The position numbers were made by a program, and so were the translations under genes. From NCBI GenBank assembly GCA_021373175.1, contig JAJFTE010000011.1:1-44911 (forward strand): a stretch of DNA of 44,911 nt, in the 5' to 3' direction. Under the pieces are notes generated by a model. That model was not told the DNA's origin, made no database searches, and saw only the letters and a list, made by a program, of their open reading frames with translations. Numbering within the stretch: the stretch's first letter is position 1; each line of letters opens with the position of its first letter. This DNA comes from Actinomycetes bacterium. Lineage in GTDB: Bacteria; Actinomycetota; Coriobacteriia; Anaerosomatales; Anaerosomataceae. Below, in pieces: positions 33,708-41,004 of this stretch.

Positions 33708-34736
33708 CTACGCCTGTCGCACGATCCGCTGCGGGAAGGGGAACTCGATCCCTTCCTCGGCAAAACGGGCGTGCAGGCGCTTGATGAACTCGCTCTTGAG
33801 CGCGTACTGGTCGCTGTAGTCGAGCACGCGCAGGATAACGCCAGCCTGCACCTGTGACTCGCCGAAGCCCCGGAAGCGCACGACTGGCTCCCAGTCCTCG
33901 ATCTCCGGCTGCAGCTCGGCCATCACGCTCTTGGCGGCCTCGAGCGCGACCTGCTCCACTCGGCCAAGATCGCTGGCGTATGAGACGCCGAACTCGACCG
34001 TGACGGAGAGCGGCTGCTCGGGGAGTTGAAAGTTAGTGACGATCGCCTGGCCGAGCTTGGCGTTGGGGATGACGACGAGGTTGTTCGACTGCGTCCGAAG
34101 CGTTGTGTAACGCCACGCGATGTCCTCGACGGCACCCTCCTGCCCGGTCTCGAGCAAGAGGTAGTCGCCGGGCCGGACCTGTTTGGACGCCACGATCTGC
34201 AGCCCGGCGAACAGGTTGCCCAGCGTGTCTTGCAGCGCGAGCGCCACGGCCAGGCCCCCGACGCCGAGCGCCGTGAGCACGGGGGTGATCGAGATATTGA
34301 GGGCGTTCAGAACGATGAGCGCGCCGAGCAGCACGACGGCGACGCGTGTGAGGTTGATGAAGATGCTCGTGGAGGGCAGCGGCCCGCTTGCCGAGACAGC
34401 GTAGTTGCGCACGAACCCGGTGGCGATCCGCATCGCGGCATAGGTGACCGTGATGCCGGCGAGCATCACGAGCGTGCGATCCGCGAGTATTGAGAGACGG
34501 GGGCTCACAGTACCGTCCTGGAGTCCGAAGGCGGCTCCCGCCAGCGCAAACCACCACACGGGCATGTGGCCGAGGCCCTTGAGCGTGAGCGACCAGGGCA
34601 GCCAGCCGTGCGTACGCGCTAGACTGCGAAGACCGCCGAGCACCAGCCAGTCGACCAGCCAGCCGACGGCGAGACCGGCGGCAACATAGAGCGCGAACAC
34701 GCCCAGATCGATAGCTTCGGTCCCCAGGATCGTCAT
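33708..34736 (-). CDS. mscS: MscS-family mechanosensitive channel
   Basis: 342 residues. N-terminal helices (VFALYVAAGLAVGWLVDWLVL and others), then the MscS pore helix region (SITPVLTALGVGGLAVALALQDTLGNLFAGLQIV) and the cytoplasmic beta domain (VRPGDYLLLE... GAVEDIAWRYTTLRT... NNLVVIPNAKL). Opens under membrane tension to release solutes. GAGGAGGGC precedes the ATG on the minus strand and a TATAAT lies about 30 bp upstream. Confidence 0.95.
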   Translation of the reverse strand: MTILGTEAIDLGVFALYVAAGLAVGWLVDWLVLGGLRSLARTHGWLPWSLTLKGLGHMPVWWFALAGAAFGLQDGTVSPRLSILADRTLVMLAGITVTYAAMRIATGFVRNYAVSASGPLPSTSIFINLTRVAVVLLGALIVLNALNISITPVLTALGVGGLAVALALQDTLGNLFAGLQIVASKQVRPGDYLLLETGQEGAVEDIAWRYTTLRTQSNNLVVIPNAKLGQAIVTNFQLPEQPLSVTVEFGVSYASDLGRVEQVALEAAKSVMAELQPEIEDWEPVVRFRGFGESQVQAGVILRVLDYSDQYALKSEFIKRLHARFAEEGIEFPFPQRIVRQA

Positions 34737-34765
34737 GCGTGCCCTCCTCGGCGGTTGCTCAATCG

Positions 34766-34771
34766 ATTATA
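34766..34771 (-). promoter_or_regulatory. -10 box of mscS
   Basis: TATAAT on the minus strand, 30 bp before the mscS start; no clear -35. It lies back to back with the tRNA promoter. Confidence 0.55.
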
Positions 34772-34792
34772 CGGTACAGGCGGCTTGGCGCG

Positions 34793-34822
34793 TTGACCCT
34801 CGGTTCCGGCGTGGGCTACACT
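34793..34822 (+). promoter_or_regulatory. Promoter of the tRNA pair
   Basis: TTGACC (34793-34798), 18-bp spacer, TACACT (34817-34822), 58 bp before the first tRNA base. A strong match for a stable-RNA promoter. Confidence 0.8.
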
Positions 34823-34880
34823 ACGCCTTGCGCTTTCTGGCCGGAAAGGCCGTGCGTGGGCACGCAGCGTGCTCGAATGC

Positions 34881-34956
34881 GGGCCGTTAGCTCAGTCGGT
34901 AGAGCAGGGGACTTTTAATCCCAAGGTCATAGGTTCGATCCCTATACGGCCCACCA
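34881..34956 (+). tRNA. tRNA-Lys (anticodon TTT)
   Basis: 76 nt with encoded CCA. Acceptor GGGCCGT pairs with ACGGCCC; D-arm GCTC...GAGC; anticodon loop CTTTTAA with TTT at 34914-34916; T-arm with GTTCGATC. The last anticodon-stem pair (27-43) is G-A, a minor departure; all other stems are sound. Confidence 0.97.
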
Positions 34957-34968
34957 CATACTTCACAG

Positions 34969-35044
34969 GCCCCCATCGTCTAGCGGCCAAGGACTCCGCC
35001 CTTTCAAGGCGGCAACAGGGATTCGAATTCCCTTGGGGGCACCA
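34969..35044 (+). tRNA. tRNA-Glu (anticodon TTC)
   Basis: 76 nt with encoded CCA. Acceptor GCCCCCA pairs with TGGGGGC; anticodon stem CCGCC/GGCGG with loop CTTTCAA and TTC at 35003-35005; T-loop ATTCGAATT. Only 12 nt after tRNA-Lys, so both come from one transcript. It marks the left border of the accessory island. Confidence 0.97.
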
Positions 35045-35051
35045 AATTTCG

Positions 35052-35083
35052 ATAAGCCGCAGGTCAGATGACCTGCGGCTTAT
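35052..35083 (+). terminator. Terminator of the tRNA transcript
   Basis: A perfect 15-bp stem (ATAAGCCGCAGGTCA / TGACCTGCGGCTTAT) with a GA loop, followed by a T-rich stretch (TAGCTTTGTAG), 7 bp after tRNA-Glu. Confidence 0.9.
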
Positions 35084-35138
35084 TAGCTTTGTAGCCCAAA
35101 TGCGGGGCACTTGTCCGCTCCCGCCTCCGAGTGCGCCA

Positions 35139-35738
35139 TCACGCGGTGATTCCGCACGGCTCGATTCTATCGGGATTGTTCGCGACGCAGATGTCTTTGA
35201 AGCCGGGGTTAGTAATCGCCATGGCGCGCGTTGAGGTCAGCTTGCGTATCTTCACCTTCCTTGAAAGCAAGTCACGGTACGGCACCTCGAATGGGGTAGA
35301 CGCACCCGTGTGCCCTCTTGCGGGAATGAAGTGGGCGTATTGCTCGTCGGCCTCGATGATGTCGCACTCGACATCGCCGGGTCTGGCGGCGCTGTCGGGT
35401 TCGACGCCTTCTGGCATCTGATCTCCGAAGGAGACAACTACTCGTGAGGCTCGCTCAAGCTGTCTTCGGACGCGATCCTTGGCAATCTCTTCAGCACGGA
35501 TATCGGTGGCGGAGCGGTAGAACGCCACAAGCTTCTCTTCGGTGAATGCCGGATTCGCTCGGGCTTCTTCGGCAAGCGCCTGATTGAAGTCATCTGCTCC
35601 GGTCAGCGTCTGCCAGTACCGGTCGAGCAGGTGCTCGGCGGCCGCTCGACCAACTGGCCGGGAGTGCTCCTCGAGGTACTCGCTGTTGCGGCTGACCGGG
35701 TGGAACGTTGGAGAGTGACCCAGGGTGGCTGCAGCCAT
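35139..35738 (-). CDS. Hypothetical protein at the island border
   Basis: 199 residues from ATG 35738 on the minus strand; an upstream in-frame TTG at 35849 is less likely and neither has a strong ribosome-binding site. A helical first half (EYLEEHSRPVGRAAAEHLLDRYW, ADDFNQALAEEARAN, AKDRVRRQLERASRVVV) is followed by a beta-rich second half (ECDIIEADEQYAHFIPA, VPYRDLLSRKVKIRKL). No hydrophobic segments and no recognised family. It is divergent from the modification operon and shares its intergenic region, so it may be a regulator or immunity partner, but this is only positional. Confidence 0.55.
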   Translation of the reverse strand: MAAATLGHSPTFHPVSRNSEYLEEHSRPVGRAAAEHLLDRYWQTLTGADDFNQALAEEARANPAFTEEKLVAFYRSATDIRAEEIAKDRVRRQLERASRVVVSFGDQMPEGVEPDSAARPGDVECDIIEADEQYAHFIPARGHTGASTPFEVPYRDLLSRKVKIRKLTSTRAMAITNPGFKDICVANNPDRIEPCGITA

Positions 35739-35834
35739 TCTTGAGCTGCCTGTGGGGCCTAAAGCACCACGAGGCTGGAACCGTGCCGAGGCCCTTGGTA
35801 CGACGGCCGGAATTTCGTGCCTATGAACCGCAAC

Positions 35835-35863
35835 TTGGTTGAAGAACAAACGTTCGCTACAAT
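35835..35863 (+). promoter_or_regulatory. Promoter of the base-modification gene set
   Basis: TTGGTT (35835-35840), 17-bp spacer, TACAAT (35858-35863), 75 bp before the ATG of the thymidylate synthase-like fusion. Confidence 0.65.
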
Positions 35864-35937
35864 CAATTGACCTAACTCACGAGACTTGAGCCTGCAATGA
35901 TGCCCGCGGAGAACCTCAGCTCTGGAGGAATACGACG

Positions 35938-37512
35938 ATGGCAGAGCCGGTCTACAGGAACGCCGCGGACGCCTTTTGCGGTCAGCTATCTCGCATCATG
36001 AGCAAAGGTTCCCTGGTAGACCCGCGGGGGAAGGTCACCAGAGAACTCGTGGGGGAGAGCTTTACGATCTATGCGCCGCTTGAGCGGTTCATCATCGTGC
36101 CTCATCGAGCGAACAACCCCTTTGCGACCGTCGCCGAGAGCATCTGGGTGTTGAACGGTCGCAATGATATCGGCTTTCTAGAGCCGTATCTGCATCGTGC
36201 GGCGCAGTTTTCCGATGATGGCACCACCTGGCGAGCCGCTTATGGGCCGAGGCTCCGCGGGTGGAATGGTGTTGACCAGATACGGGCAGTTGTCGACTTG
36301 CTCACCGAAAACCCATCGAGCCGGCGTGGCGTGATGGCGATTTTCGATCCAGATCAGGACTTCGTTGAGAGCAAGGACATCCCCTGCAACAACTGGCTGC
36401 ACTGGATGGTGCGGGATGGATCCCTGGATCTCTCCGTAGCCGTAAGAAGCAACGACATCGTTTGGGGCTTCTCAGGGATCAACACGTTTGAGTGGAGCAT
36501 GCTCCAAGAATGCATGGCGCATTGGCTGGGCGTGGCAGTGGGGCGCCAGCACTGGCTTGTCAGCTCCATGCATATCTACGAGCGTCACTGGGAGAAAGCC
36601 GAGAGGATACTGGCCTCGTGGGCGAGCTACTCAGGTATCTATGCGTCCGCCAGACGGCGAATCGCATTTGACACTGATCTCGAGCGGTTCGATGCAGTTC
36701 TTCAGACTTGGTTTGAACTGGAGAGCCAAGTGCGAACGGATCCCGACGCGGTTACTGACGTGGGGCTCTCTGAGTGTCCTGACCCTCTGCTGCGCGCGTT
36801 TCTCGTCATGCTGCATGCCTACTGGCTCGCCGAGTCGGGGAGCGGTCTAGGGTCTGCTCTGAGAGCACTGGCCCCACTCGAAGGGACCGATATCCATGCG
36901 GCGGCCACATATTGGCTGCGAGAGCATCACGCGTCGGAGCAAGCAGGACAGCAGGTTCCAGGCATCACGCACGTTGACCAAGCCTGGTCATGCGGACTGA
37001 ACGCCTCGATCGCTGCTTTGCACGCCGAGAAGGACGCGGGGTACACGGACAGCTGGAAGAAGCGAGGTGAGCTGATCTCTATCCTCGCGAACATCGCTCG
37101 CAAGGTTGACCGGCTCGGCAACTTGCTGGCCGGTGCGCCTGAGGGGGCGGAGCCGCTGTACGAAACCGCGGTCGATTCCTTCGTTTACTGCCTCAAGTAC
37201 CGGACATATCTTCTCGACCAAGATGCCGAGTTGAGACAGCGTGAGCTTGGGGCGGAGTGGCTGGGCTCGAGCGCCAGCGACGGCACTGCGGGTTTCGACG
37301 CCTTGCTGGCTCACTACCGGCCGCCCCTGCCGACCAGAACCGTGAGCGACGTGGGCGGAGACCTCGTTCTGTCGTTGTCCGTAGCCGAGGCTCTCGCTTC
37401 GGATGGAGCGGCGTTGGAGGAGAGGTACGAGATGGCCGGGCGCCTAAGTGACTTGGCATACGAGCTTACTGTGCTTTGCGCATCGCCTGACCTGATCGTG
37501 GACCAGGCCTGA
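35938..37512 (+). CDS. Thymidylate synthase-like protein fused to an Nmad1 (DUF1599) domain
   Basis: 524 residues, ATG 35938 after GGAGGAA. Residues 1-240 have the thymidylate synthase/pyrimidine hydroxymethylase fold: the Cys150 motif KDIPCNNWLHW, the dUMP-phosphate segment AVRSNDIVWGFSGINTFEW, and SSMHIYERHWEKA. These align with PC, RSxDxxLGxxxN and HIYxNH of ThyA. A poorly conserved helical part follows, then at about 355-430 a domain with YTDSWKKRGELISILANIARKVDRL and TAVDSFVYCLKYRTYL, the signature of the nucleotide-modification-associated domain Nmad1. Such fusions occur in DNA base-hypermodification gene sets described by comparative genomics. Likely job: adding a one-carbon group at C5 of a pyrimidine nucleotide. 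It opens the island operon. Confidence 0.8.
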   Translation: MAEPVYRNAADAFCGQLSRIMSKGSLVDPRGKVTRELVGESFTIYAPLERFIIVPHRANNPFATVAESIWVLNGRNDIGFLEPYLHRAAQFSDDGTTWRAAYGPRLRGWNGVDQIRAVVDLLTENPSSRRGVMAIFDPDQDFVESKDIPCNNWLHWMVRDGSLDLSVAVRSNDIVWGFSGINTFEWSMLQECMAHWLGVAVGRQHWLVSSMHIYERHWEKAERILASWASYSGIYASARRRIAFDTDLERFDAVLQTWFELESQVRTDPDAVTDVGLSECPDPLLRAFLVMLHAYWLAESGSGLGSALRALAPLEGTDIHAAATYWLREHHASEQAGQQVPGITHVDQAWSCGLNASIAALHAEKDAGYTDSWKKRGELISILANIARKVDRLGNLLAGAPEGAEPLYETAVDSFVYCLKYRTYLLDQDAELRQRELGAEWLGSSASDGTAGFDALLAHYRPPLPTRTVSDVGGDLVLSLSVAEALASDGAALEERYEMAGRLSDLAYELTVLCASPDLIVDQA

Positions 37513-37809
37513 TGAAACGCGAGATCCTCGCCAAACTCCTCGACGACGTCCTCCAAGAGTCCTACAACGGTTTGCAGAGTCTAGCTGTTATCGGCCGAGC
37601 AGCCGATGTGCTCAGCGGCCCACGCGGCCATTGAGGCAGTGGTCGACAACACCGTTATCGGTGGCGCGATTGTGCTGGACCACTTCACTGACGAGCAGAG
37701 ATTTCGCTATACGCTTGGTGAGAGGATGGCAGCCAAGGAATTGCTGGTTCCGGATTCTCGGTATTTCGACCTTCAGGGCACGGGCGTCTTCCTCAGGTGC
37801 GAGTCCTAA
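37512..37809 (+). pseudogene. Frameshifted small gene between the two modification genes
   Basis: An ATG overlapping the previous stop (ATGA-type) starts a 40-codon frame with ILAKLLDDVLQESYNGLQSLAVIG that stops at 37634. One base over, a frame open from about 37585 to 37809 encodes AAIEAVVDNTVIGGAIVLDHFTDEQRFRYTLGER and ends GVFLRCES. Dropping one base near 37610 (GATGTGCTC) would give a single protein of about 98 residues reading ADVSAAHAAIEAVV. No family recognised. It may be a true frameshift, a sequencing error, programmed frameshifting, or two overlapping genes. Confidence 0.45.
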
Positions 37810-37836
37810 TGAGAGTCACGGGAGTATAATAGGAAC

Positions 37837-38808
37837 ATGACAAGAACTCCGATTCCTCGTCCGGGCGTCTATGAGACGTACTGGTATTTTGCGGCCGAAC
37901 GCCAAGCGATCTTTGAGCGCAGACTAGCGGGACAGCCCGGTCCATGGACCGATGATCCTATACTTCAGGAGTTCAAATTCTGCAACGTCTTTCGCGCGAC
38001 GGATCGTGTCAGTCAGTACATGATTCGCACAGTCTGCTACCCCGAAACACCAGTGGCTCCTGCCGATGCCGTGTTTCAGATCGTGGCTTTTCGCACCTTC
38101 AGCTGGCCTCCGACCTGGGAAGCAATCAAGAAAGCGCTTGGTCGGTATCCGACCTTAGACGACTTGGCCGACGGTTCATTCGAGAGGGCTCTGACGTTGC
38201 TGCATGCCACTGGCACTAAGCTGTATACGGGAGCATTCATCCTGTGCGCAAACGATGCCTTTGGCCGAGGCCTCAAATACCTCAATCACGTCGAACTCTT
38301 CCGCTACATGTTCCTGAAAGACGGGGCCAGTCAAAGGATCCTGTCGGCTAGTGGCCTCAGCGAGGTATTCGACGTTTTGAGGAGGTACCCGCTGTTCGGC
38401 GACTTCATGGCATATCAGACGGCGATCGACTTGAACTACTCGCCCTACGTGAACTTCTCAGAGAACGAGTTCACCAAGGCCGGTCCCGGGGCGCTGCGCG
38501 GAATCCAGAAGGTGTTTGTGTCGACGAATGGGCTGTCGCCGTCGGAGATCATCATGTGGATGGTCGAGAACCAAGCGAAGGAGTTCGAGCGACTAGGCCT
38601 GGTGTTCGACGGACTCTGGGGCCGCCGCCTCCACGCAATTGATGCTCAGGGTCTGTTTTGCGAAACCGACAAGTACTGCCGGTTGGCCTTTCCCGAATTG
38701 GCCAGTCAGCGCAAGCGAATGAAGGCGAAGTTCTTTGAGACGCCCAAGCGAATCGACTTCTTCCTTCCGCCGAAATGGGAGCTCGAGGAACGCGTGCGCT
38801 CCAGCTGA
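37837..38808 (+). CDS. DNA base hypermodification protein (HMUDK_hel / aGPT-Pplase-like)
   Basis: 323 residues. The N-terminus YETYWYFAAERQAIFERRLAG, then PWTDDPILQEFKFCNVFRATDRVSQYMIRTV, and a late GPGALRGIQKVF match the helical, glycosylase-like domain found in 5-hydroxymethyl-dU DNA kinases and alpha-glutamyl/putrescinyl-thymine pyrophosphorylases of hypermodifying phages, and in bacterial conflict islands. By family knowledge it acts on hydroxymethyl pyrimidines already in DNA, for example by activating the 5-hydroxymethyl group. Next to the thymidylate synthase-like/Nmad1 fusion it suggests a DNA modification pathway. A TATAAT at 37825-37830 lies just before the ATG, but no -35 or good ribosome-binding site is seen. 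Confidence 0.75.
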   Translation: MTRTPIPRPGVYETYWYFAAERQAIFERRLAGQPGPWTDDPILQEFKFCNVFRATDRVSQYMIRTVCYPETPVAPADAVFQIVAFRTFSWPPTWEAIKKALGRYPTLDDLADGSFERALTLLHATGTKLYTGAFILCANDAFGRGLKYLNHVELFRYMFLKDGASQRILSASGLSEVFDVLRRYPLFGDFMAYQTAIDLNYSPYVNFSENEFTKAGPGALRGIQKVFVSTNGLSPSEIIMWMVENQAKEFERLGLVFDGLWGRRLHAIDAQGLFCETDKYCRLAFPELASQRKRMKAKFFETPKRIDFFLPPKWELEERVRSS

Positions 38809-39143
38809 ACGGGTCCAGTCGACTGAAGGTCCTAGCATGGATCGCACGACTGTCTGAGGCCGCGCGAGGCACGTGGGTGTGATGTTCCGCCCGTGGGCGT
38901 GGCGCTCGCACAAGTGGCGAGAGGTGAAGTCGCTCGGATCGCTCTGAGGCTGTCGCAGAGTCTATCGGGTTATCGTGCGCCGACTGCCGGGCATCCGGCG
39001 TGGATCCTCGGTCGGGAGACGGCCCTTTCACTCCAGACTGTGCGAATTCGCCACAGACGCGTCACGCGGGTGTTTGACTTTCTAACACCAGGGGCATAGA
39101 TTGTTGTCGGGATATCGGACAACGTCTGTAAGAAGGAACGACG
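38809..39143. other. 335-bp non-coding gap before the ACP/protease operon
   Basis: No supported gene. The first 265 bp show no convincing structure. The last 70 bp hold the promoter and dyad described separately. Confidence 0.5.
39074..39122 (+). promoter_or_regulatory. Promoter with operator-like dyad for the ACP/protease operon
   Basis: TTGACT (39074-39079), exactly 17 bp, TAGATT (39097-39102): the best promoter in the island. Immediately downstream TTGTC-(9 nt)-GACAA (39104-39122), with GATATC in the spacer, overlaps the expected transcription start, a typical place for an XRE repressor. The XRE gene of the same operon is the obvious candidate. Transcription would start about 35 bp before the first gene. 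Confidence 0.7.
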
Positions 39144-39416
39144 ATGACGGAGGATGAGATCAGAGTTCGCTTCTTGGAAGAGTTGGCCTACGTCGCTGGC
39201 AAACCCCTTGAAGACATCTCGTATTCAATCGAGTTCGATGGTGACTTCAGAATCGACTCACCTCAAGCCGCTGCGATGATGGGCTGGGCCCAGGGCGTGC
39301 TTCGAGCTGCGAAGTTCGATCTCGCGGACATCGATCGGCGAGCGCTCACGAGCGCAGTCGCCCTACTTGCGTGCGTGATTGCCCATACTCCGCACTTGGT
39401 TGGAAGCGAATCGTAG
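39144..39416 (+). CDS. Acyl-carrier-protein-like protein
   Basis: 90 residues, ATG 39144 with AAGAAGGAAC upstream. Four-helix carrier-protein pattern: a first helix (EIRVRFLEELAYVAG), acidic loop 1 (DISYSIEFDGDF), then IDSPQAAAMMGWAQGVL, where Ser39 follows Asp as in the DSL phosphopantetheine site with Pro in place of Leu, and a final helix (TSAVALLACVIAHTP). Two genes later an AcpS-type phosphopantetheinyl transferase is encoded, which strongly supports a carrier role. There are no fatty-acid, polyketide or peptide synthase genes around it, so the cargo is unknown. It is followed without gap by the thymidylate synthase-like gene. Confidence 0.72.
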   Translation: MTEDEIRVRFLEELAYVAGKPLEDISYSIEFDGDFRIDSPQAAAMMGWAQGVLRAAKFDLADIDRRALTSAVALLACVIAHTPHLVGSES

Positions 39417-40214
39417 ATGGCGACCTTCATTTCTGCACCGGATATCTCAGAAGGATGGATTCGCGCTGTTGAGCAGCTTCTCAAGGAGGGCGGGCGCCTT
39501 CACAATCTCGTCGTAAGTATCGACAATCCGCTGACGGAAGACCTCTCGGTCCGATCGGAGGTTGAGGCCCTCATGGTATCCGCGGCCGCGGGATCGGCGC
39601 GGGTTAGCTCGATTGAGACAGTGGCTAACACCATCTTCCCTCGGAGTCTGTATCAAGGGAAGGGGACCGCGCAGCGTTTGTACGATCTCTACGAACTCTC
39701 GCTTCCGGTTCTGCGCACCTGTCCCAAGAACAGCTGGGGCCTCTACTTCGAGCGAATGGTGAGGTGGCCCGAGCCGGATCGCAAGGGAGAGTATAGAAAT
39801 CAGCTCGACACGGCGATCTCCAGCATTCGCAGCAACATCCCGCGCGAGGCGCACAACAGTCGCCACGCTCTTGAAATCGGTACCTCCCTGCCTGAAGACT
39901 TCGTGGTCTCAGACGTCCGAGTCGAGGATTCGGCGCGAGATGCGAAGAAGCGGCTTGGTTTTCCCTGTCTTAGTCACATCAGCCTCACGCTCGAGAATCG
40001 TACGCTCCATATGGCAGCCACATACCGAAGCCACTTCTTCGTCGAGAGAGCGTACGGCAACTACGTCGGCCTCGGACGCCTTCTTGGGTTTCTGTGCGAA
40101 GAGACCGGTGCGCACGTCGGAGAGCTGGTCTGCATCTCGTCATCTGCCCAGATCGAGCGCGCCAAGACGGAAGTCCGGCGGTGCGTTCAGAGTGTCCGCG
40201 GGAGAGAGTCATGA
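39417..40214 (+). CDS. Divergent thymidylate synthase-fold protein
   Basis: 265 residues, ATG immediately after the previous stop. The C-terminal half carries a degenerate thymidylate synthase core: RLGFPCLSHISLTLENRTL, with Cys184 at the nucleophile position, followed by AATYRSHFFVERAYGNYVGLGRLLGFL, which matches the YxRSxD...N...LL phosphate/nucleotide segment, and a late GELVCISSSAQIE in place of the GDxHIY strand. The N-terminal half contains IFPRSLYQGKGTAQRLYDLYE and a WGLYFERMV segment in place of the folate-loop region. It is shorter than ThyA and far from the Nmad1 fusion upstream. Inference: C5 chemistry on a pyrimidine or analogue, with the carrier protein supplying or receiving a group. 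Confidence 0.65.
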   Translation: MATFISAPDISEGWIRAVEQLLKEGGRLHNLVVSIDNPLTEDLSVRSEVEALMVSAAAGSARVSSIETVANTIFPRSLYQGKGTAQRLYDLYELSLPVLRTCPKNSWGLYFERMVRWPEPDRKGEYRNQLDTAISSIRSNIPREAHNSRHALEIGTSLPEDFVVSDVRVEDSARDAKKRLGFPCLSHISLTLENRTLHMAATYRSHFFVERAYGNYVGLGRLLGFLCEETGAHVGELVCISSSAQIERAKTEVRRCVQSVRGRES

Positions 40215-40624
40215 GAGCCTTTTCCCTGAATGGAATCGGTATTTCGCTCGGAATTGACATAGTCGACCTCCGAGAATTTGAGCGTGTGGTCAGTGAACCC
40301 GGAGCGGCAGAACTGATCTTTACGCCAGCGGAGCTTGGTGAGTGCGTGGGCCGAATTGAGTCCCTTGGTGGGCGATTTGCAGCCAAAGAAGCGGTTTCCA
40401 AGGCGATGCGTACCGATCTGAAGGACATCGATCTGCACGAACTTCAGGTGCTCACTGGTGGGGTTGGCGCGCCGATCGCGACAGTCGATGGGGATTTGGA
40501 ATCTCGGCTAGCGCTGAGTGGCGCGGAACACCTGGGTGTGTCGATTACCCACAAGTCGGGCTACGCGATAGCGCTCGCATGGCTGGTGACCGAAGATGAA
40601 AGGACCGGGAGCATAGATGGCTGA
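40211..40624 (+). CDS. AcpS-type 4'-phosphopantetheinyl transferase
   Basis: 137 residues, ATGA overlap with the previous gene. Holo-ACP synthase motifs: SLGIDIVDLREFERVV (Mg-binding Asp), FTPAELGEC, GGRFAAKEAVSKAM (catalytic Glu/Lys) and the C-terminal VSITHKSGYAIALAW. It would attach phosphopantetheine from CoA to Ser39 of the carrier protein two genes upstream. A dedicated AcpS outside a lipid or polyketide locus signals a private carrier-protein pathway. Confidence 0.9.
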   Translation: MRAFSLNGIGISLGIDIVDLREFERVVSEPGAAELIFTPAELGECVGRIESLGGRFAAKEAVSKAMRTDLKDIDLHELQVLTGGVGAPIATVDGDLESRLALSGAEHLGVSITHKSGYAIALAWLVTEDERTGSIDG

Positions 40625-40994
40625 GACCAACAAGATTGGCGACGAGCGTGATGAGCAGCTGCTCGCTGCAAGGCTGAAAGCAGCACGGGAGTTCCTTGGT
40701 CTTTCCCAGGAGGCTGTTGCAAAATGGATGGGCATCCCTCGTGCATCTGTATCCGTCATTGAGTCCGGCAAGCGACGGGTGAGCGCGGTGGAGCTCGCAC
40801 GATTCTCGACGCTGTACCGGGTGTCAGTCGGCGACCTGCTCAGTCCGAATCCAGAAACGGCGGCCGACGATGAGACGATAGCCGCGCTGTTCCGAACAAC
40901 GCGCGCGCTTCCTGACGAGGATCGTCAGCAAGTGCTGCAGTTCGCTCGATTCCTCAAGGCGGGGGCGACTCAAGAGCCGGAGAGCCGCGACTAA
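40617..40994 (+). CDS. XRE-family transcriptional regulator
   Basis: 125 residues, ATG 40617 within the end of the AcpS gene. Helix-turn-helix at about residues 18-70: LKAAREFLGLSQEAVAKWMGIPRASVSVIESGKRRVS, then a linker and a helical tail with LPDEDRQQVLQFARFLK. Followed 10 bp later by an ImmA/IrrE peptidase gene, the usual two-gene pair in which the peptidase cuts or controls the repressor. The dyad at the operon promoter is its likely target. Confidence 0.9.
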   Translation: MAETNKIGDERDEQLLAARLKAAREFLGLSQEAVAKWMGIPRASVSVIESGKRRVSAVELARFSTLYRVSVGDLLSPNPETAADDETIAALFRTTRALPDEDRQQVLQFARFLKAGATQEPESRD

Positions 40995-41004
40995 GGGGGC
41001 GTGG

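Noticed and set aside
34969-35044. tRNA-Glu 3' end as a proven island att site
   Set aside because: I found no second copy of the tRNA 3' end and no integrase in the window, so only the association is reported.
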